Source of the DNA: Pseudopyrenochaeta lycopersici
Lineage: Eukaryota > Ascomycota > Dothideomycetes > Pleosporales > Pseudopyrenochaetaceae
Assembly: GCA_003313425.1 (NCBI GenBank)
Contig: NHZP01000117.1
Location: forward strand, 1-52,137
Reading direction: 5' to 3'
Length of the DNA stretch: 52,137 nt
The position numbers and the translations under genes are program-made. How positions within the stretch are numbered: position 1 is the stretch's first letter; every line of letters starts with the position of its first letter. Positions 22,801 to 33,840 of this stretch are shown in pieces. Under the pieces are notes generated by a model. It did no database searches and was not told where the DNA came from. It saw nothing but the letters and a program-made list of their open reading frames with translations.

Positions 22801-22971
22801 CAAACATTATTACGCTCAAATAAACTAAAATATAACCTATATAGTAGTAAAAAAATCGGTGACGTTATCTTGCATAAGTGATTTCGGATGTTTCCGGAAA
22901 TTTTTCCAACATCCATCCAAGCCCCAGTTGGCAAATGGATGCGCTTCCATATCCATCCATTCCTCACACTG
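19884..22971 (+). mobile_element. hAT-3, complete element in the chitinase gene
   Basis: 3088 bp. The TIR CAGTGTGAGGAATGGATGGAT begins at 19884 and its inverted copy ends at 22971. Sub-terminal ATGGATGG/CCATCCAT repeats occur on both sides. Flanks are GTTGTCTC (left) and CTCTGGAA (right), so only CTC is shared and an 8-bp TSD is absent. It lies at the last intron/exon border of the chitinase gene. The transposase frame is intact. Confidence 0.88.
20484..22823 (+). CDS. hAT-3 transposase (single exon)
   Basis: 779 residues from ATG 20484, chosen because the N-terminus MKKVQQAHPEHLSIPSS parallels hAT-2 and the upstream codons hold no Met. Zinc-finger-like WWLCVRCH precedes NVIEHIRQVH. RNase H core motifs are HISFDLWTSGNCLSLNG, YFILDNASNND, RRLRCAGHVINLIARHLLFG and LHRSNDTRWNSIYDE. 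The C-terminal dimerisation segment includes EYPHLAQMAFDILSIPAMSD and EPERVFSRLG. No stop or frameshift. Potentially active cut-and-paste transposase, in the same subfamily as hAT-2 and hAT-7. Confidence 0.92.
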   Translation: MKKVQQAHPEHLSIPSSPTSSSASSLDVASDTASDAPSHPREPTNSRTGDAIPDKESKFKYDCIDWSQLPGFSIPISRRTARLNSPIWKFGVPTEHTLTGARWWLCVRCHTSDKVSQTCHAHHYKVDSGSTNVIEHIRQVHGKTWTRDREIFPFRRRGVPVPADLDTNESREQEILNALALAFDEATFQKLLIRWIVYDNVSFRQVDSEPFHDLLAYLSPRAKDAIPSGKTVKDWIMKGYNTHKAKIKQELQESISKIHISFDLWTSGNCLSLNGIVAHFINAEFQSKTILLATPEQIDSHAGIDIAEQVISVIKDFGIQDKLGYFILDNASNNDSAMKTIGGQFGFDPDERRLRCAGHVINLIARHLLFGFDKNPFEFEGSVPANLKEELNRWRRTGPVGKAHNLIVWTYASPQRRKRWHHAQFKYFKSIINSTEWHTIKIRELHRSNDTRWNSIYDEIKTLLKLRAPFEDFLTSEHQRIGKEKSKRHWTQDEDHSQNTILRDMLNAEDWDILIQYQKLLEPCWLATVDLQGQPGDGKSCGISKVQFDLEFIVEELTAAYDRYKHASPATTEGQWHFAAQIKLALDKAEEYYAKLGDSPAYLAAVVLHPAYTWRVIESQWANRKSWITTGRKAVKSLWNSTYKQLPVSDTISPVKKATTHEPDTLETFHNRAKSLAKARSKVQKVAIPDEFERYSNQEPTDLRLPLEWWRTIGSNEYPHLAQMAFDILSIPAMSDEPERVFSRLGLMITTRRNHLEQPTIQAAQCLHSWDKANIITLK

Positions 22972-23109
22972 CTCTGGAACAGCAGTTGTAAATCAGAACC
23001 CCAGGTGTAAGCTTTATGTGTCTCCACCATTTATATCTTACCAGTACGCGTCAGGATCTAATAATCGTTAGTCTTACCTTCTTGATGGGAGCTACGTAGC
23101 TTGACTTAC

Positions 23110-26100
23110 CAATCTTCCACTGCGCACAGTTGCTGTCCACAGTACCTCCTTGCTTATGCTCGGTACTACTCTGATCACATTCATCCACAGCCCTCCTCAG
23201 AATCCTGCCACACTCCTGATTCGCTCCACTGCCCTCCATCCTCCACTTACACCCATTGATGGCTGTCACCGAGATGTAAATATGCACGAAGCATCCCAGG
23301 TCGCCCATACAGTGCGCGCCGTACCCGTCGCCATTGGACAGAGTGCGCTGCGTGTCGGGGCGTGAGGCATCAAGGACAGTACCCTCGTGATAGTCGCAGA
23401 AAGCTTTGATGGCGTCGATCATCATGCCACGCGTCACCAACGCGCCACTGTTATAGCACTTCTTGTTTTCAGTGTCGCGATTAGGCTTTGGCGGGTCAGG
23501 TGGAGGCGATGGCGATGGCGCGGGAGCTGTTGGCTTCGGTGCGACGCTCGTTGTTGATGTCGTAGGACGGTATGTGGGAAGCGGCAGGCCCATCTCGAGA
23601 GCGCAAGCCTGGTCGTCTTCTTCCTGCTCCTCATCCTGAGGGTCGTCGCCTTTGGGATCAGAGGGTCGTGGTGGCGGTGGGACGGGCTTTCCAGATGGTT
23701 TCGGGTCTGGTTTCGGATTGGGAGTTGGCTTCTTTGGAGGGTTAGGGTTCTTGGGGTCAGGGAAGTCGATACCTCCATCAGTGCAGTCCAGCAGGCAAGG
23801 ATGGTTGCAGAAGATGAGACATGGCTTTCCGCACTTCGACTTGCAGATTGGGCCAGGTTTGCCAGGCTTCCAGGTAGGTCTTGGGAAGATGATGGCAGCG
23901 ATGGGGTCCGTGGACGATTTCGTCGTTGTAGTAGGTTTGGAGTCGCTTGGCGGGGTGTACGAGTACGGGTACGGTGGAGGAGTGATAGTCCTGGTCACAG
24001 GTGGGTGACTTACCCCCGGAGTGGTAAGTGGGTTCGGATCATTCGTGATGGTAAATGGAGGGGGTTTGATACTAGGGGTAATCGAGAAGGTAGACCACAC
24101 ATCGACACCAGTGCCAGTCCTGGTATCAGTGATGGTTACTGCCCATACCTCTATCTCCGTGGTTGTGACAGGCGGGATTGTAAGTGTGGTTGTCTGCACA
24201 ATGGACGTCCACCCGGTGGGTTCTGACCATGCGACGTCGAGGCTGGTGACGTATGGAGGGAAGCTGATCGTAGTCTTTGTAGAGAGCTGTAGTGGTGGTA
24301 GGATGAGCGTACAGGGCGCGATACAATTGACCACCGGATCTGGTTTGTCGTAAATCGATGGGTCAATGTACACCACACTGCCGCCACCGCCGTTTTGACC
24401 GCCTCCTGGGCTGTCGGGGTTATCGGATCCTCCACCGTCAGGGATATCTCCACTTCCAGATCCGGAGTAGAAGTCGACAGACCAGATCATCGTGCCACCA
24501 AAGCAGTGCTGGTTAGCCCATTGCTTCTTCATCGCAATTGTCTCCATGTTATCGTAGCCTATCCACTGATTGCCCCACTTCAACTCCATCATCATGTCTT
24601 TCTCAAGAAGAGTAGGCTTGACCGCAAGTTGGGGAATGATTTGGTTCTCGATCTCTTGGAGAGACATGACACCACCAAAGTTGGTGCAGGGACCTGGCCG
24701 GCTGGTACCTGACCATGCACACCCTACACCGTTACAGTTTTGATCAGCCACGGTATAGCCTCGTGCGTAATAGGCAAGACCCAGGTTGAGCTTTGCTGGG
24801 TTCACGCCTTCGTAAGCCAGAGGAAGCGTCCAGTTGGCGATCTCTGGAACATTGGTGTGGCCGAGAACCACCTTTCCAATCTGCAACACTTGAGCGTCCC
24901 AAGGGCCGTGCAGATCGTAGGACATAACACCGAACCAATCGACGTAAGGCTCCATCTCTTTCAACTTGAACTTTGGGCTTGTTAGATCGATCTTGCCATG
25001 GATTCGGCAGACTCACCCAACGCATATACCAGTAAGCTGAGGGAATCGCCATACTGATACCGAACTGTGTGCCAAAGGAGGCTCTCATCTCTTTGACTAA
25101 TGCAACATAGTTGTCTGTGTCTTCTTTGATACCACCTCTGTCTGGGGCTCCGGGACTGCATTCGTGTGAGTGATTGAGAACTTGGACACCTGATTAGTAA
25201 AGAACACTTACTATTCCCAGTCGATATCGACGCCTTGAAAGCCATACTTCGTCAGGAAAGCTTTCAACGATGTGATGAACCGTGCACGGCGAGCAGCAGT
25301 ACGGGCTAGGTTACTGAAAGTAGTCCTTGTTGGACCAGGGTCGTTGAAGTCCCAGCCGCCAATAGCAATCCACGTCTGCAGCGTGGATGACTTCAGTCCT
25401 GTAAACTCTTTGTATAGGTCCGGGTCGGCCGAGTTGGCCGGCAATACCTCGAACGTGTTAGGGTCAATAGTTGCGAAAGCAAAATTCAGGTGGGTGAGCC
25501 CTTTAGTGTTGATGTCCTTAGGCGAGATGCGATTGCACTGCCTGTCGCGAACGTTGCCACCCTCTTCCGATCTGTTAGCGGTGCTGTCTTGCGTATAAAC
25601 AGAGGTTTTGGGACTCACGATAATATCCGATGCTGCGCCCGGCGGATGTTGCACCACCGCATGTTGGAGCTGCCTTAACTTCACAGCTTCCCATACCAGC
25701 CTGGCAAGGTTGTGTCGGACCGTTTCCGAGGCAGAATTCCGTTTCAACCTAACCCAGATCCTTAGCTTGCGATTAGATGGAGCGGGACATTCCCAGCACT
25801 TACACCGCAATAGCCGTAAAAACTACAGCAGACATTCAACGGGCACTTTGAGTTTCCGCCTTCGCTGTCTTTGCCGCAGAAAGCCTTTGCATCGCCTAGC
25901 AAACAGTCAGTCAAGCCATGATGATGTTTAGTGAAGCTCTTACAATTCGATTGGCAGCCATCTCCACAGTTCTCTTTTCCAAAACCACATCTTCCACTCT
26001 TGTTGCAGCAACTACCATCTGGACAAGGCGTTGACGCGTCGCATTGTCGTTTTGCAGATTGACGTTTGGCCATTCCTTTCATCTCCGGCAACGATGCGAA

Positions 26101-27273
26101 GTCAAGAAAACCAGGACTGATGTCCGAGACACCGAAAATCTTTCGACCGGTGAGCGGCTCAAGGACATATGCTGGAGACACAAGGTCTCGCGTGTTGAGA
26201 GTAGCGTTTGTAAACTCAGTCCCGTTTGGAAAAACTGTAGCATTGCTCGATTCGAGCACACGCATGATGTACGTTGAACCATCTTCGACACCAGCCTGGT
26301 CATTGATGAAGTCACGGGCTATCTCAATGATAGGCAAAGGAGGAGGCCTCGGCAGCGTTTCAAAGTTCTGCTGCGCTGATGGCTTGGACTCTCCCTCAGG
26401 TTGTTCTTGTGGCGCCTCTTCGCCCTCTTGGCGTCGTTTCAGTTGCAGTGCCCTTTTGCGGATCTTGGCGGACTGTAAATGTTTTAGTATGGAGTCATGC
26501 ATATGTATTACCATATTTAGACTCACTTCCTCATCGCTCAACCTTGTATATTTCCTAATGGTTCCATTGTCATAGAAACCCTCGTGAACTCGGTAAATTG
26601 CGGCCGGATGAGGTTCATGGTCGAGTTCTCTTCTCAGCCACACGTTCACCGATTCCGTCTGCGGATCAATATTATACTCAATTGCCGTAGCTGCATCATC
26701 CGTTTCTGGATTGAAAAGAGTCTTGAAACGGAACCTATAGACCCCGTTTGCCTGACCAGCATTATTGACATCTGCTACACGCAAACGAAGGGTACTCTGA
26801 GCATCGGATTGGAAGTTCTGTTCAGAACGTACGTAAGTAACTGGCGGCACTGTCGTTAGACAGCTTTGAGCATAAGGAGCACAGTAACTCGTCGCTCCTG
26901 CTCCACCCTCAACGGTACTGTCAAATCGTTAATGTTCGGAATCAAGGGCCAGAGTTCAGAAGCCTACGTTGCCATTGGCCATTCATCGCAGGTCCATATC
27001 TGCAAGAGGACATTAGCATACAGTTTCAGCGGAACAGAGAATCAAATAGTGTGCGAAGTGCAAGCTTTTCGAGCTTCGCATATAGCAAAAGAGCCTTGAC
27101 TTACCATACCAGCAGGCTGACCAGCCGCGTTTGCAATCGTGTTATAGCCTGTATCGCCTCTTTGTTTGTTTTGTCGGGACGGTCCGTGAGGTCGAGCTGG
27201 GAAGGACCCGCGGTTCAAGCTGGCACCTTTTGGAACAGTGTGCGGTTGTGCTGGGGCGGTCTCTGGACACATA
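23110..27273 (-). pseudogene. Multidomain killer-toxin-like chitinase, disrupted at both ends
   Basis: Exons (minus) join in frame: <27273-27105, 26999-26968, 26917-25944, 25895-25804, 25748-25619, 25563-25212, 25155-25017, 24970-23110, with introns of 46-105 bp. Order: a NucA/NucB-DNase-like region (TCDEWPMATT, VEGGAGATSYC); a long linker; one hevein-type chitin-binding domain (CPDGSCCNKSGRCGFG) and a second Cys-rich unit ending YGYCG; a GH18 domain with catalytic GFQGVDIDWE and WFGVMSYDLHGPWD; a Pro/Thr-rich linker; a C-terminal Cys-rich domain ending CAQWKI. Fungal class V group C chitinases of this type resemble yeast killer-toxin alpha subunits and act on chitin outside the cell. The signal-peptide exon is absent because hAT-4 lies at the 5' end, and hAT-3 separates the last exon, so this copy is probably non-functional. 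Confidence 0.75.
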
Positions 27274-28102
27274 CATGGGCATATCGTTTTATATCGTTTT
27301 TCCTGAAAGCTAAAACGTTTTAAGGGAAAACGCTCTAACTTAAAACGTTTAATCGTTAAACGATATAAACGATATAAAAACGATATAACATCAAACAGCT
27401 ATATACACTTTAAACCCACTCAATTTGATCCGCAGTATCGTCGTCAATCTCCTCTAGTTCGTTCTCTGGTACTGGCCCCATGGGCATACCCATTCCATTA
27501 GCAGAAATGGGCAGGATATGACCCTCTCGTAGCCACCTACCGATGCACTCGATTCTCTGGATGTTTAGGCATGTGAGACGAGATCGATCCCATGAACATG
27601 TCCTTCTCGTACCGGAGAAGGTACGCTCTGGTTCTGATGACTCTGGTGGGATAGAGAGTATCGTTATTGCCATATGGCTAAGTCGGGGATAGCGTCGTCT
27701 CTGGTCCTCCTTGCACCACCATTCGAGAGGTGTGCAATCAATACGAAAGGTAGGCTGCTCAATAAAGGTCATAAAATCATCGTCAATATGAGAATCGCTC
27801 GTTATAGCCTCCATTGACCTCAAAAGCTGATCAAGGACAACACCACGGCGCTTAGAGGGAGGCGGCGTAGCGTCAGAACTAGTAAGACGATCTGAAGAGA
27901 GTCTATCCTTAAATTCTGCCTCCCAAATACTACGGGCAGCCGTAATTGCGGGCTTATGCCATTTCTTTGGCCAGTTCTTCTGAAGATAGGCGACTCGGCA
28001 GCTGGGATTGAGGAGGAGAGCGGCCGCATACACAGGAGTTTCATCGGTCATGTTGTAGTATTTGTCCAGTGCGAACCATCCCATCTCAATGGCTCGGAGC
28101 AT
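27274..28102 (-). mobile_element. hAT-4, 3' half (left of the inversion)
   Basis: From about 27274 (boundary uncertain) to the hAT-5a insertion at 28103. It contains the C-terminal transposase exon. Sub-terminal repeats of CGATATAA/TTATATCG and AAAACG occur at 27283-27390. The other part of the element is at 37001-37537 on the plus strand. The last 8 bp (28095-28102) are the hAT-5 target duplicate CGGAGCAT. Confidence 0.75.
27410..28102 (-). pseudogene. hAT-4 transposase, C-terminal part
   Basis: Starts at the hAT-5a junction with MLRAIEMGWFALDKYYN and continues for 230 codons to a stop at 27410. It has the hAT dimerisation domain (LEWWCKEDQRRRYPRLSHMA, then ILSIPPESSEPERTFSGTRR). The sequence reads in frame with the N-terminal fragment that ends at 37537 after removal of hAT-5 and one TSD. 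Separated from it by both an insertion and an inversion, so it is dead as it stands. Confidence 0.85.
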
Positions 28103-30878
28103 CAGACTTGTCGGCAATTCAATATTGATTGATAAGGGTGATATTGATATTGAATTGATATCCAGACCCAAGATTGATATTGAATTGATAATATTGCCAA
28201 GAATCACCCGATTGGGACTAGCATATAGAATCTATGGTGTTTCAGACACTTTGGGCACCTATAGTCCGGAAAGCCCATTGTCATCGCTTTCTACTTCGGC
28301 TGTGATATTGCCAGGATCTTCTGCCGGTATGTAGAGTGTCTGGATAAGCCCGTTCTTATTCCAATTACCCAGAACCTCTGTCATCTCCACAATCCATGCT
28401 CCTAGCCTAGCTCTGTCCCATGAGATAGTTCTCCGTACGCCTGAGAAGACGCGCTCGGCTTCATCAGACATTGGAGGAATAGAAAGGATATCCATCGCCA
28501 TTTGATGAAGCCGAGGGTATTCTAGTCGCTGCTCCTCTTTACACCACCACTCCAAAGGAGAGCAAGTGATCTTACAAGGCTTTGCGTTCACAAATTTCTC
28601 GAATTCATCCTCCTCTTCCTCCTCTTCCATAACGTCAAGCTCCGCCGCAAGCCTCTCAAATTTTGAGAGTTCTGGTTGTGAATTATCCGCCTCCTTCTGC
28701 GACTTTAGAAGAGGCAGATCCTTATAATTTGCCCAAATCTCTCTTGCGGTAGTAAGGGCCGGTTCTCTCCAGGAGGATACCCAATTGATATCAATATACT
28801 TGAGGCGGCGTCGGGGATGGAGGAGGAGGGCTGTGGTATAGGCAGGCGCTTCGTCAGAGGATTTGTAATACTTGTCAAGGACATACCACCCCATATTAAT
28901 GGAGTTGACTATATGGGAGTTGTTTTTATATTGAATCTACTTAAGATTAGCAGTATAAATAAGTTTTTTATCAGCAACATACCTTTGCTTCCTCGTAGTG
29001 TTTAAAGAGGATATCCATTGTCCAGAGAGCTTGGTCAAGCGATGACCAGTTAGCTTCCTGTGTAAGTGTTGCTTGATTAAATGGCTGTAAGAATTCAAGA
29101 GTCATTGTAAGAGTCTCCCAATCTTCCGCAGAAAGAACAGCGCCACCAAGGGCTCTATGATGCTTTTGACAGAACTTATTCAAAGCATCCTGCTTCTCAA
29201 CGGCCAATGCAATCAACTTGTACCAGGAGTTCCAGCGTGTTGCGTTATCGATGCCCAGAAGCTTCCCAGCAAGTGCCTCCCACTCATCAGTCAATATAGT
29301 GGAGGAGCGAATATAGACAGCGATACCATGGAGGCTCCCAAGCGCTCCATTGGACTGCCACCTAGCCTCGTTAAGGAGTCGCATTCTTTTGCCTTTCTTG
29401 TCGCCTCTCTTCTCACGAAGCTGCTCTTGCAATGCTTCAACCACAGTGATATCAGACTCCTCTTTTGCAGCCTCAATGGCAGCCTCAAGGGCTTCTACTG
29501 TAGTTGCAAAGAGGAAGGCATCAAGAGATAGATTGATTATATGACCGCTGCATCGAATCCGCCTCTTTTTTGCATTGAATTCCACCCCAATTTTTGTAAG
29601 AGCATTTGCAATAGCCCTACAACAAGTGTCGTTACTGGAAGCATTATCCCCAATAATATAGCCTGTCTTCTCCGTAACCTCATAGGCTTGTATTGTCTCG
29701 AGAATATGCCTTGCCATCGTCTCGCCGCTGTGAGAGAAGCGACACTGTGGGAGGGAGAGGAGAGCTTTGCGGAGGGTGTAGTCGTGTCCAACGAATTGCG
29801 CGCAGATGCCAAGGAATGATTTCCGGTTTGCCGATGACCAGAGATCGATAGAGTAGTGGATTTGAGACTTTGCCCTGTGTAGGCGCTCCTTAATGGTAGC
29901 GTAGTGTGTTTTAAAGCTTCGCTCAATGTGGACAGGTATAGTAGTGTGTGACTCGATAAGTAGGTTTTCGACCTCTGGATTAACTGCCATTAGGAGCGCT
30001 TGGTATTCTGGCCATTCAACACAGTTGAAAGGCAAGCGGCGGCGAGTAACAAGCTGGATTTGTGCCTCGTAGAAGGCGTCTTTGTTAAGCGCCTTCGTAA
30101 GAACCTCCTCCACATCCTCGGTATTCTTCTCTACCTGCTTCTTTACCGACATTTGAAGGGCTGCTTGGAGAGAGACTTGCCGTACTTTCTTTCCCTTCGG
30201 CTCTTCAACATCAACGTAGACTTGATGTAGATTCGCCATATGAGTCCTAGCGTTAGTGGTAATAGCAGTAGCCCAGGGTTTCCCATAGCCGTCACAGTCC
30301 TTACAATACATCAGTGATTGCCCTGACTTATCGCGCATTGCCTCATCATTCTCTGGCTTCCGAAAGTGTGTCCATATATCAGCAGCACGCCTCTTTCTTG
30401 ACTTTACGTCCTCACGGCTACGGTCAGGTCGATGTGGTTTGTCATTGAGGAAGCGCCATGGACTAGGAGAGGCTCTGGAGGAAGGCGTAGTGGGTAGAGA
30501 GGGTGTGGATGAGGAGGAAGGAGGTCGGATAGGCCGACCTTGGGAGTTCTGGGAGGCCATAACGTTGTAGAATGGTTTATGGCGGTGGTTGTGGAGCATG
30601 CAGCAGAGAGATAAACCGGTAGATACCCTGGGATTTGCACGCAAAAGGTGCAAAAAAGGAAAACGCGAAAGGACGCGAAAGGGCGCGGAAGAACACCAAA
30701 AAAGGCGAAAAAAGGCGAAAAAAGCAAAAAGGTGGTGAGAAGTGGGTGTGCACGTGCCCTTATCAATACTTATCAATATTGAATTGATAACGATATCCCA
30801 TATTGATATTGCCTACTTGGATGAATATTGATATTGATTGATAAGAACATTGATAAGCACATATTGCCGACAAGTCTG
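28103..30878 (-). mobile_element. hAT-5 copy a (minus orientation)
   Basis: 2776 bp with 16-bp TIRs CAGACTTGTCGGCAAT. The left flank 28095-28102 is CGGAGCAT and the right flank 30879-30886 is ATCCACAG, so this copy has two different flanks. Each flank is found, reverse-complemented, beside copy b. Sub-terminal ATTGATATTGAATTGATA-type repeats occur at both ends. All annotated frames have identical translations to copy b. Confidence 0.95.
28259..30560 (-). CDS. hAT-5a transposase
   Basis: Exon 1 30560-28983, 46-bp intron 28937-28982, exon 2 28936-28259; 751 residues, start MASQNSQGRPIRPPSS chosen over an in-frame upstream region without a suitable context. The BED-type zinc finger (LMYCKDCDGYGKPW, then ARTHMANLHQ) is followed by the RNase H core (HYSIDLWSSANRKSFLGI, GYIIGDNASSND, RRIRCSGHIINLSLDAFLF, DNATRWNSWY) and the dimerisation domain (LHQMAMDILSIPPMSDEAER). 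It has no lesion and is predicted to be identical to the copy at 37856-40157. Confidence 0.92.
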
Positions 30879-32968
30879 ATCCACAGCCTCAACGCCCAAC
30901 ATTCTTGGATATATGGTGCCCCGGGGCGAAGAAGCCACTCTCAGAAGGGCGTTTAATCATCAACGCTATATCGAGGCGCTAATATCGCTCTTTACGGTTC
31001 ATCGATTACCTTTTTCGGCGATTGAATATGGTGCCATTAAGGAGTTTGCTCTCGCATGTAATCCGAACATCGAAGACATGCTGCTTAGCAATCGCCCTAT
31101 GCTTATGCGGCATTTGAGAGCTAATTATTCGCTCTATAGTGATCAATTGAAGGAGTCCCTGCAAACAACAATGTCTATGATTCATTTTAGCACTGATCTC
31201 TGGACGTCGCCACACAAACATTCAATGCTCGCTATTTGCGTACAATGGCTCGATGCTGACTACAACCTTCGAAAAGCTCTTCTCGGACTCGCGGAGTGCC
31301 GGCATTCTCATAGTGGTTCTACGCAGGCTGCAATAATCATGGAATACTTCGAGATGTACAGAATTACCCATCGCCTCGGCTACCATACTGCGGACAATGC
31401 CACTTCGAACGACACCTGTTTACGGGCAGTATCTGCAACGCTAAGGGACGAACATAATGTCACATTTGACGCCGTACATCGCCGAGTCCGCTGCATAGGA
31501 CATATTATCAACCTGTCCCTTCAAGCCTTCCTTCTCGCCCGTTCAAAAGAAGCTCTTGCGGCAGCCATCGCAGCTGCCGAGTCCGTCGCCGATAACAAGG
31601 ATATTGAGAGACTGTCAGCACAATTAACAGCGCCGTCGGCGTCCTCTCAAAGAGGTGACACTAGATCACAGCGAACTACCACGAACACAGCCAGCGGCGA
31701 TAAATGCAGCGGGTGGGAAGGTATTGCACCGCTCAGAAAGCTTCACACCATTGCTGTATGGTTGGGTCTCTCCTCACTTCATTCTGATATGTGGAGAGAT
31801 GCCGTGGGTCTTGAACTAGGCACGGATAATACCACACGCTGGTCGTCGTGGTACAAAGTCATAAACAACGCCATCAAGAAGAAGGCACAGATCAACCGCT
31901 TCTTTACTCAATATGACCACGATCTTGGCGAAAATACGCTAGATACCTCGGATTGGGTGTTATTGGAGAGAGCCCAGATATTTCTCCAAGTCTTTGACGA
32001 AGCCACTCGGGATGCCGAAAGGGACCATGCATCTGTTGCAGATGTGCTTCAGCTAATGGATGCGATTCTGCAGCACTACGAAGACACAAAGTTGAAACAC
32101 TCACCAGATGGCCCCGAGCCTGACCCTTGTATGCTACATGCCATTGACATGGGCTGGTTTGTTCTTGATAAATACTATGCCTTAACGGACGAAGCACCTG
32201 TATATACTGCCGCTCTTCTCCTCGATCCCTCGAGACGACTGGCCTACCTCGAAGAGAACTGGCCAACTGAGTGGCACGTCGCTGCAATCGGCAGAGCACA
32301 GCAGGTATGGGAGAGGGAGTACAAGGACTTCGTCCTTCCGGAGGAGGTCTCTATTTCTGCCGCTCCTGCTGTTGTACAGTCCGCGGTGACACCACTTGAG
32401 CGGTTAAAGCAACGCACACAGCCGAAAACCACCGTATCCACGGATAGAGATACATTCGATGCTTTTATTAGAGAGGATCCAGTTGACCTTCATGGCAGTA
32501 CAGCACTAGAATGGTGGTGTCAACCGGAGCGAAGACGGCGATATCCACGACTTCACCGCATGGCTGTGGATATACTTTCGATCCCACCGGAATCCGCAGA
32601 GCCAGAGCGTACGTTCTCAGGTGCTCGACGAACCACACGTTGGGATAGATCGAGACTGACTTGTGATAACATTGAGCTCATTGAATGCATCGGCAACTGG
32701 CTGCGCAACCGCCATATTAGGACTGGGGGTGTGGTTTTGCATGAGGATGCGGTTGATAATATGGATATTGATGCAGCAGTAGTGTAGAGGTTAATCGATT
32801 TAATCGCGATTTGTACGGCGATTTGTCTCCTGTAGCTGGACACTAGAAAATGCCAAGGATATCAGGATATCAGAAATGATATACTAGTATACTAGTATAA
32901 AGATTTCGGTAATACTAGTATATCAAGATAAGCATTTTGGAACTGATATACTAGTATTACCATGTCTG
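30879..32968 (+). mobile_element. hAT-6, 3' part (inside the inversion)
   Basis: Runs from the hAT-5a junction to a TIR end at 32968 (CTAGTATTACCATGTCTG). ACTAGT/TACTAGTATA sub-terminal repeats occur at 32880-32955. The 5' part is at 40314-41085 on the minus strand, ending with the same TIR. The outer flanks (32969-32976 ATGATTTC; 41086-41093 ACTGAAGG) do not form a TSD. Confidence 0.85.
30887..32787 (+). pseudogene. hAT-6 transposase, major C-terminal part
   Basis: The frame is open from the hAT-5 junction to 32787 (633 codons plus a split codon). Core motifs are MIHFSTDLWTSPHKHSMLAI, YHTADNATSND, RRVRCIGHIINLSLQAFLL and TDNTTRWSSWY. The dimerisation domain has LEWWCQPERRRRYPRLHRMA and PPESAEPERTFSGARR. 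The missing N-terminus with zinc finger is at 40314-40659 (minus) and joins in frame, for a total of 748 residues. An internal ATG at 30913 could start a shortened protein lacking the DNA-binding finger. Confidence 0.88.
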
Positions 32969-33840
32969 ATGATTTCTGTATGCTGTGTAAATGTAATGAG
33001 AGGTGGGGTGGTGCAATTCTAATGCAGCACAGCATAATGTAAGCTATACAGCAGTATTCTGCTTGCATCGTGCTTACGTGCTGAACTATCATATCAACTT
33101 TGCGACCACGTCTAGTAATCTAGCCATGGACGAGGATACGATGTTTGCTTATCCGAGGTAACCGTCAGGCATGGCAGATCGCGATATCATCAGGCGGTTG
33201 TTGTATAACGTATGCTGATACTCCAGCGTCATACTTCAGCGTATTACTCTGGACGCCGATTCTTTTAGCGTCGCTATCGAAACAATTGACAGTCTAAGTG
33301 ACAGGCAGGAGATCCGCTGACCCAGGTGCGTAGGATGCGTACCTAAGCCGGTAACCGGCCGCGTAGCGGTGTTACGCTGTATGTGTGAGCCAACATTCCA
33401 GATTCTGCCATGATTGTAGTTGTTTTGACGCCAACAGTTCCATGAACAAGACATTAGCCTTGTAGCTGGATGCTTTCACGCCGCAACTGCTGCAAAGTTA
33501 GCGTCAGAAGCATGGCGAGCTGATGTGTCCAGTCTGAGAAAGCTCTATGCTCGACGCAGTGCCAATAGTAAGCCGGTAAAGCATTTAGTTGAGCAGTGGT
33601 TCACCCCGCACAGTAGTGGCTCAACAGAGTTTCGACGTGCTCAACCGGCGCAGGCGAACAGACGACGTGAATAGTGAGATGATCATCACAAGGGAGTAGT
33701 TATGCGCCATATCGCAACAACCATCTTTCTGCTTTACTGCTCCTTACCTGCCTTTAGAACGGCTCTGCCCGACACAGAACGTCGAACAGTTCGGTATTGA
33801 ATCCAAGGGATAGATCGCTACTTCTTCAGGCATCACGAAC
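32969..33840. other. Unassigned DNA between hAT-6 and hAT-7
   Basis: About 870 bp inside the inverted segment. A ~80-codon frame at roughly 33432-33671 (+) looks protein-like (includes LVAGCFHAATAAKLASEAWR) but has no start codon or recognised family. It could be a host-gene exon relic. Not hAT-4 sequence, although hAT-4 lies on the other side of hAT-7. Confidence 0.35.

Noticed and set aside
23801..24226. Gly/Val/Arg-rich plus-strand frames opposite the chitinase linker
   Set aside because: Antisense of the Pro/Thr-rich linker, which naturally lacks stop codons on the other strand.
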